From NCBI RefSeq assembly GCF_018555385.1, contig NZ_JAFEJS010000010.1, forward strand, positions 29,586 through 93,585: DNA of 64,000 nt. Reading direction: 5' to 3'. How positions within the stretch are numbered: the stretch's first letter is position 1; every line of letters starts with the position of its first letter. The stretch comes from Bifidobacterium santillanense. GTDB lineage: Bacteria; Actinomycetota; Actinomycetes; Actinomycetales; Bifidobacteriaceae. Of the stretch, positions 62,008 to 64,000 are shown one piece after another. Position numbers and translations under genes: made by a program. The notes beneath the pieces are model-generated. The model was not told the origin of the DNA and did no database searches. It worked only from the letters and a program-made list of their open reading frames with translations.

Positions 62008-63411
62008 TCACCCGAACAGTCCCCTGATCCGTGCCCACAGCGTCGGCCGGCGCAGCAGGTCGTCGCCCTCGCCCTCCTGAGGCGGCTTGGCGTTGAGCGC
62101 ATACGTGTACGCCTTCTTCGAGCTCGGCTTGCCGACCAGCTCGCCGAATTCCAACAGCTGCGTGCGCGGCGCATACGGGTGACGGATGTCGAACTCGATG
62201 AGACGGGTCGCGCGCTTGGCCGGCGCGGGACCGTAGGTGTCGAATCCGCAGGTCGGCGTCGCGGCCATCATCACGCCGTCCAGCTCGCCGACGAAGCCGT
62301 TGCGGTGGTCGTGACCGGTCGCCACACCTATATATAGAGGTGAGGCCGGGGATGCCGTCGCGCCCGACGACTCACCCGTCCCGGTCCGATGCGACGCAGC
62401 AGGGCCCGTCATCGCATCGACGTCCTCATATTCGACGCCGTCCACCCCACGCAGGATCGCGAACTCCCCCGACTCGTCCGGGCAGCTGATGCCCTCGCCC
62501 AGATACCCGCCGGGGCGCACCTTCGACTCGTCCAGCACGTAGTACTGCGCGGCATGACCGCGATAGCCCTGCATCGCGTACGCCGTGGTCGGGGAGACGG
62601 GCTTCAGCAGGTCGTAGTACTCGGGCAGCGGCATGTGCTGGAAGACGCCCGAGCGGGCACCGATCAGCCTCGGCGCATCGCGCAGGAACGCGAGCGTGTC
62701 GTCGGACGGACCGGAGAAGCCGCCGCCATGCGCGTAGTCGCCCGAATCGAGGACGATCAGGCCCAGGACGGTACGCTTGTTGTCCGGATCGGAGACGGGC
62801 AGCGCGAACGTGCCGGGCGCGTGCGGGTAGACGACCTGATCGTACAGCAGACCGTCCTCCGGCAGCACGTCGGCCTCGACGCCGGGCATGGGGTTCACGC
62901 AGCCGGGGAACTCGCGGTAGATGGCGTCGAGCTCGGCGTTGTCGAGCCCGCACTGGAAGTCGTGGTTGCCGTACGTCACGGCGAACGGCACCTTGCGGTC
63001 GATGAGGGGTTGCAGGAACTGCCCGACGGCCCCGCGCACCAGTTCGCGCGTACGCTCCTTGGCCTCGGCGGCCGATTCCGCGTCGTCGAATGCGTTCTCC
63101 GGACTCCAACGACGCTTGCGGAACGTCGCGGCGAATGCGGGGTCGTACCCGGCGATCTGGTTGCCGGTGAAGATCACGATGTCGGGACGCACGGCGTCGA
63201 GGCTCGCCCCGATGAGCGCGACCGTGTCCTTGGCGACCTTCGGACCGTCCTGGATGTCCGCGACCTGCAGCACGCGGAACTTGCCGGATGCATGGAACTG
63301 CAGACGTCCCAGACGCGCGGACACGGACAGAGGACGGGTCTCCCCCGCCTCCGCCGGCCTGATCCTCGGCTTTGAAGACAACCCCTCGGGCGCGCGCTGT
63401 GTTTCCGTCAT
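62008..63411 (-). CDS. Metallophosphoesterase family protein
   Basis: The 467-residue protein has the calcineurin-like motifs: FRVLQVADIQDGP (first metal Asp), IVIFTGNQIAGYD (GD replaced by GN), TYGNHDFQ, FQHMPLPEYYDLL and GVATGHDHRNGFVGELDGV. The change GD to GN at the second motif is notable, since that Asp usually bridges two metals. It resembles fungal/bacterial DCR2-like phosphatases. There is no signal peptide. ATG 63411 has GGAGG only 2 nt away, so the start is uncertain. Substrate unknown. Confidence 0.82.
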   Translation of the reverse strand: MTETQRAPEGLSSKPRIRPAEAGETRPLSVSARLGRLQFHASGKFRVLQVADIQDGPKVAKDTVALIGASLDAVRPDIVIFTGNQIAGYDPAFAATFRKRRWSPENAFDDAESAAEAKERTRELVRGAVGQFLQPLIDRKVPFAVTYGNHDFQCGLDNAELDAIYREFPGCVNPMPGVEADVLPEDGLLYDQVVYPHAPGTFALPVSDPDNKRTVLGLIVLDSGDYAHGGGFSGPSDDTLAFLRDAPRLIGARSGVFQHMPLPEYYDLLKPVSPTTAYAMQGYRGHAAQYYVLDESKVRPGGYLGEGISCPDESGEFAILRGVDGVEYEDVDAMTGPAASHRTGTGESSGATASPASPLYIGVATGHDHRNGFVGELDGVMMAATPTCGFDTYGPAPAKRATRLIEFDIRHPYAPRTQLLEFGELVGKPSSKKAYTYALNAKPPQEGEGDDLLRRPTLWARIRGLFG

Positions 63412-63564
63412 AGCCTCCACTGTAGCGATGATTCGCCGTTCGCGCCTTCCCTCGACGCGACGGCTTCCCGCGATGCGGCGCGGCATCTCGCCATCCCGCG
63501 AAATTTCACCGATCCCCGCATGACAGGACCATGCGGATCATGCCTCGCCGGCGTTTCATCCGGA

Positions 63565-63592
63565 AAACAAAAAACCCTCGCATTCGCGAGGG
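63565..63592 (-). terminator. Terminator after tRNA-Gln
   Basis: CCCTCGC/GCGAGGG with a 4 nt loop is followed on the minus strand by TTTTTTGTTTT. Confidence 0.85.
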
Positions 63593-63599
63593 TCATTGG

Positions 63600-63671
63600 C
63601 TGGGATGCCTGGACTCGAACCAAGAATGGCTGAACCAGAATCAGCTGTGTTGCCAATTACACCACATCCCA
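63600..63671 (-). tRNA. tRNA-Gln (anticodon CUG)
   Basis: A 72 nt cloverleaf has acceptor TGGGATG/CATCCCA plus discriminator G. The anticodon arm GCTGA-TTCTGGT-TCAGC gives CUG. Confidence 0.95.
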
Positions 63672-63711
63672 ATTTGGCAGGCGTTGCAACCTTGTGGGCT
63701 GTAGCGCTTCG

Positions 63712-63784
63712 TACCCCCAACCGGATTTGAACCGGTGTTGGCGCCGTGAGAGGGCGTAGTCCTAGACCGCTAGACGATGGGGGC
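63712..63784 (-). tRNA. tRNA-Glu (anticodon CUC)
   Basis: A 73 nt cloverleaf has acceptor GCCCCCA/TGGGGGT plus A. The anticodon arm CGCC-CTCTCAC-GGCG gives CUC. It is co-transcribed with tRNA-Gln. Confidence 0.95.
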
Positions 63785-63833
63785 ATCTTCAGTTTTTCAA
63801 CCGGCTGCTCGGCGAACCGCGCAACGAGTGATT

Positions 63834-63862
63834 AATATACGCACATGCCAGGCCTTGCGCAA
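63834..63862 (-). promoter_or_regulatory. Promoter of the tRNA-Glu/Gln operon
   Basis: -35 TTGCGC and -10 TATATT have a 17 bp spacer, identical in both boxes to the tRNA-Gly promoter at 22107-22135. Nothing else is supported in 63863-64000. Confidence 0.8.
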
Positions 63863-64000
63863 CCTCACGGCGTGTCGCCTTTGTTTCCAACGGTTTCTCA
63901 ACTCCACGCACCGTCAAGCATTCCCCACGCGTGACCGTCCCACGCAGCCCCACACAGCCTCCTCTACGCGATCGTTCCATGCAGCCCCTCCCCACGCGAC

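Noticed and set aside
63789..63995. A 68-codon minus-strand frame before tRNA-Glu
   Set aside because: It covers the tRNA promoter and has no ribosome site or recognisable content.

Overview
The window is GC-rich chromosomal DNA. Its gene set points to Bifidobacterium or a very close relative: a single giant type I fatty acid synthase (about 3161 residues) encoded beside its own holo-ACP synthase, a fused biotin carboxylase/BCCP subunit with a carboxyltransferase subunit, a GH13 amylosucrase-type enzyme, and short intergenic spaces with AGGAGG-like ribosome sites. The species is not determined; this is inference from gene content.

Layout. 1-5 kb: end-truncated membrane protein, tRNA-Gly(UCC), birA, an amylosucrase with two LacI-type operators in its promoter, and acpS. 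5-20 kb (minus strand): FAS-I, accD-like and accA-like acyl-CoA carboxylase subunits; then bioY (biotin uptake) facing a second, divergent birA paralogue. These form a lipid/biotin block: BioY imports biotin, BirA attaches it to the carboxylase, the carboxylase makes malonyl-CoA, AcpS arms the FAS, and the FAS makes fatty acids. 20-27 kb: amino-acid permease, a three-gene tRNA operon (Gly-GCC, Val-GAC, Val-CAC), a DUF2974 hydrolase, TetR regulator, aspartase and an MscS channel. 27-33 kb: CPBP membrane protease, ROK glucokinase divergent from a GntR/HutC regulator, deoC and a DUF218 protein. 33-37 kb: a four-gene ABC importer. 37-47 kb: ddl, gpsA, plsC, a TetR-MFS efflux pair, murA, NADH oxidase and a dihydroorotate dehydrogenase family enzyme.

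47.7-50.5 kb is a visibly AT-rich foreign segment. It holds a secreted amidase-type gene broken by two in-frame stops and one unknown membrane-anchored protein. 50.5-58 kb: a second CPBP protease, a NarL-type response regulator facing a histidine kinase that overlaps a DUF805 gene, and two bPH2-domain membrane proteins. 58-64 kb: leuD and leuC divergent from their likely IclR regulator (NdgR/LtbR type, apparently leaderless), a metallophosphoesterase, and tRNA-Gln/tRNA-Glu.

The most unusual content is intergenic. Four copies of one composite hairpin (family A) share a conserved apical core of about 38 nt, but each copy has its own self-complementary 20-26 bp arms; three of the four lie 21-36 nt after a gene end in the sense direction. 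Three further convergent gaps each hold a different array of hairpins built from a repeated word (families B, C and D). These look like families of structured interspersed repeats. I do not recognise them as a described element, and I could not search a database.
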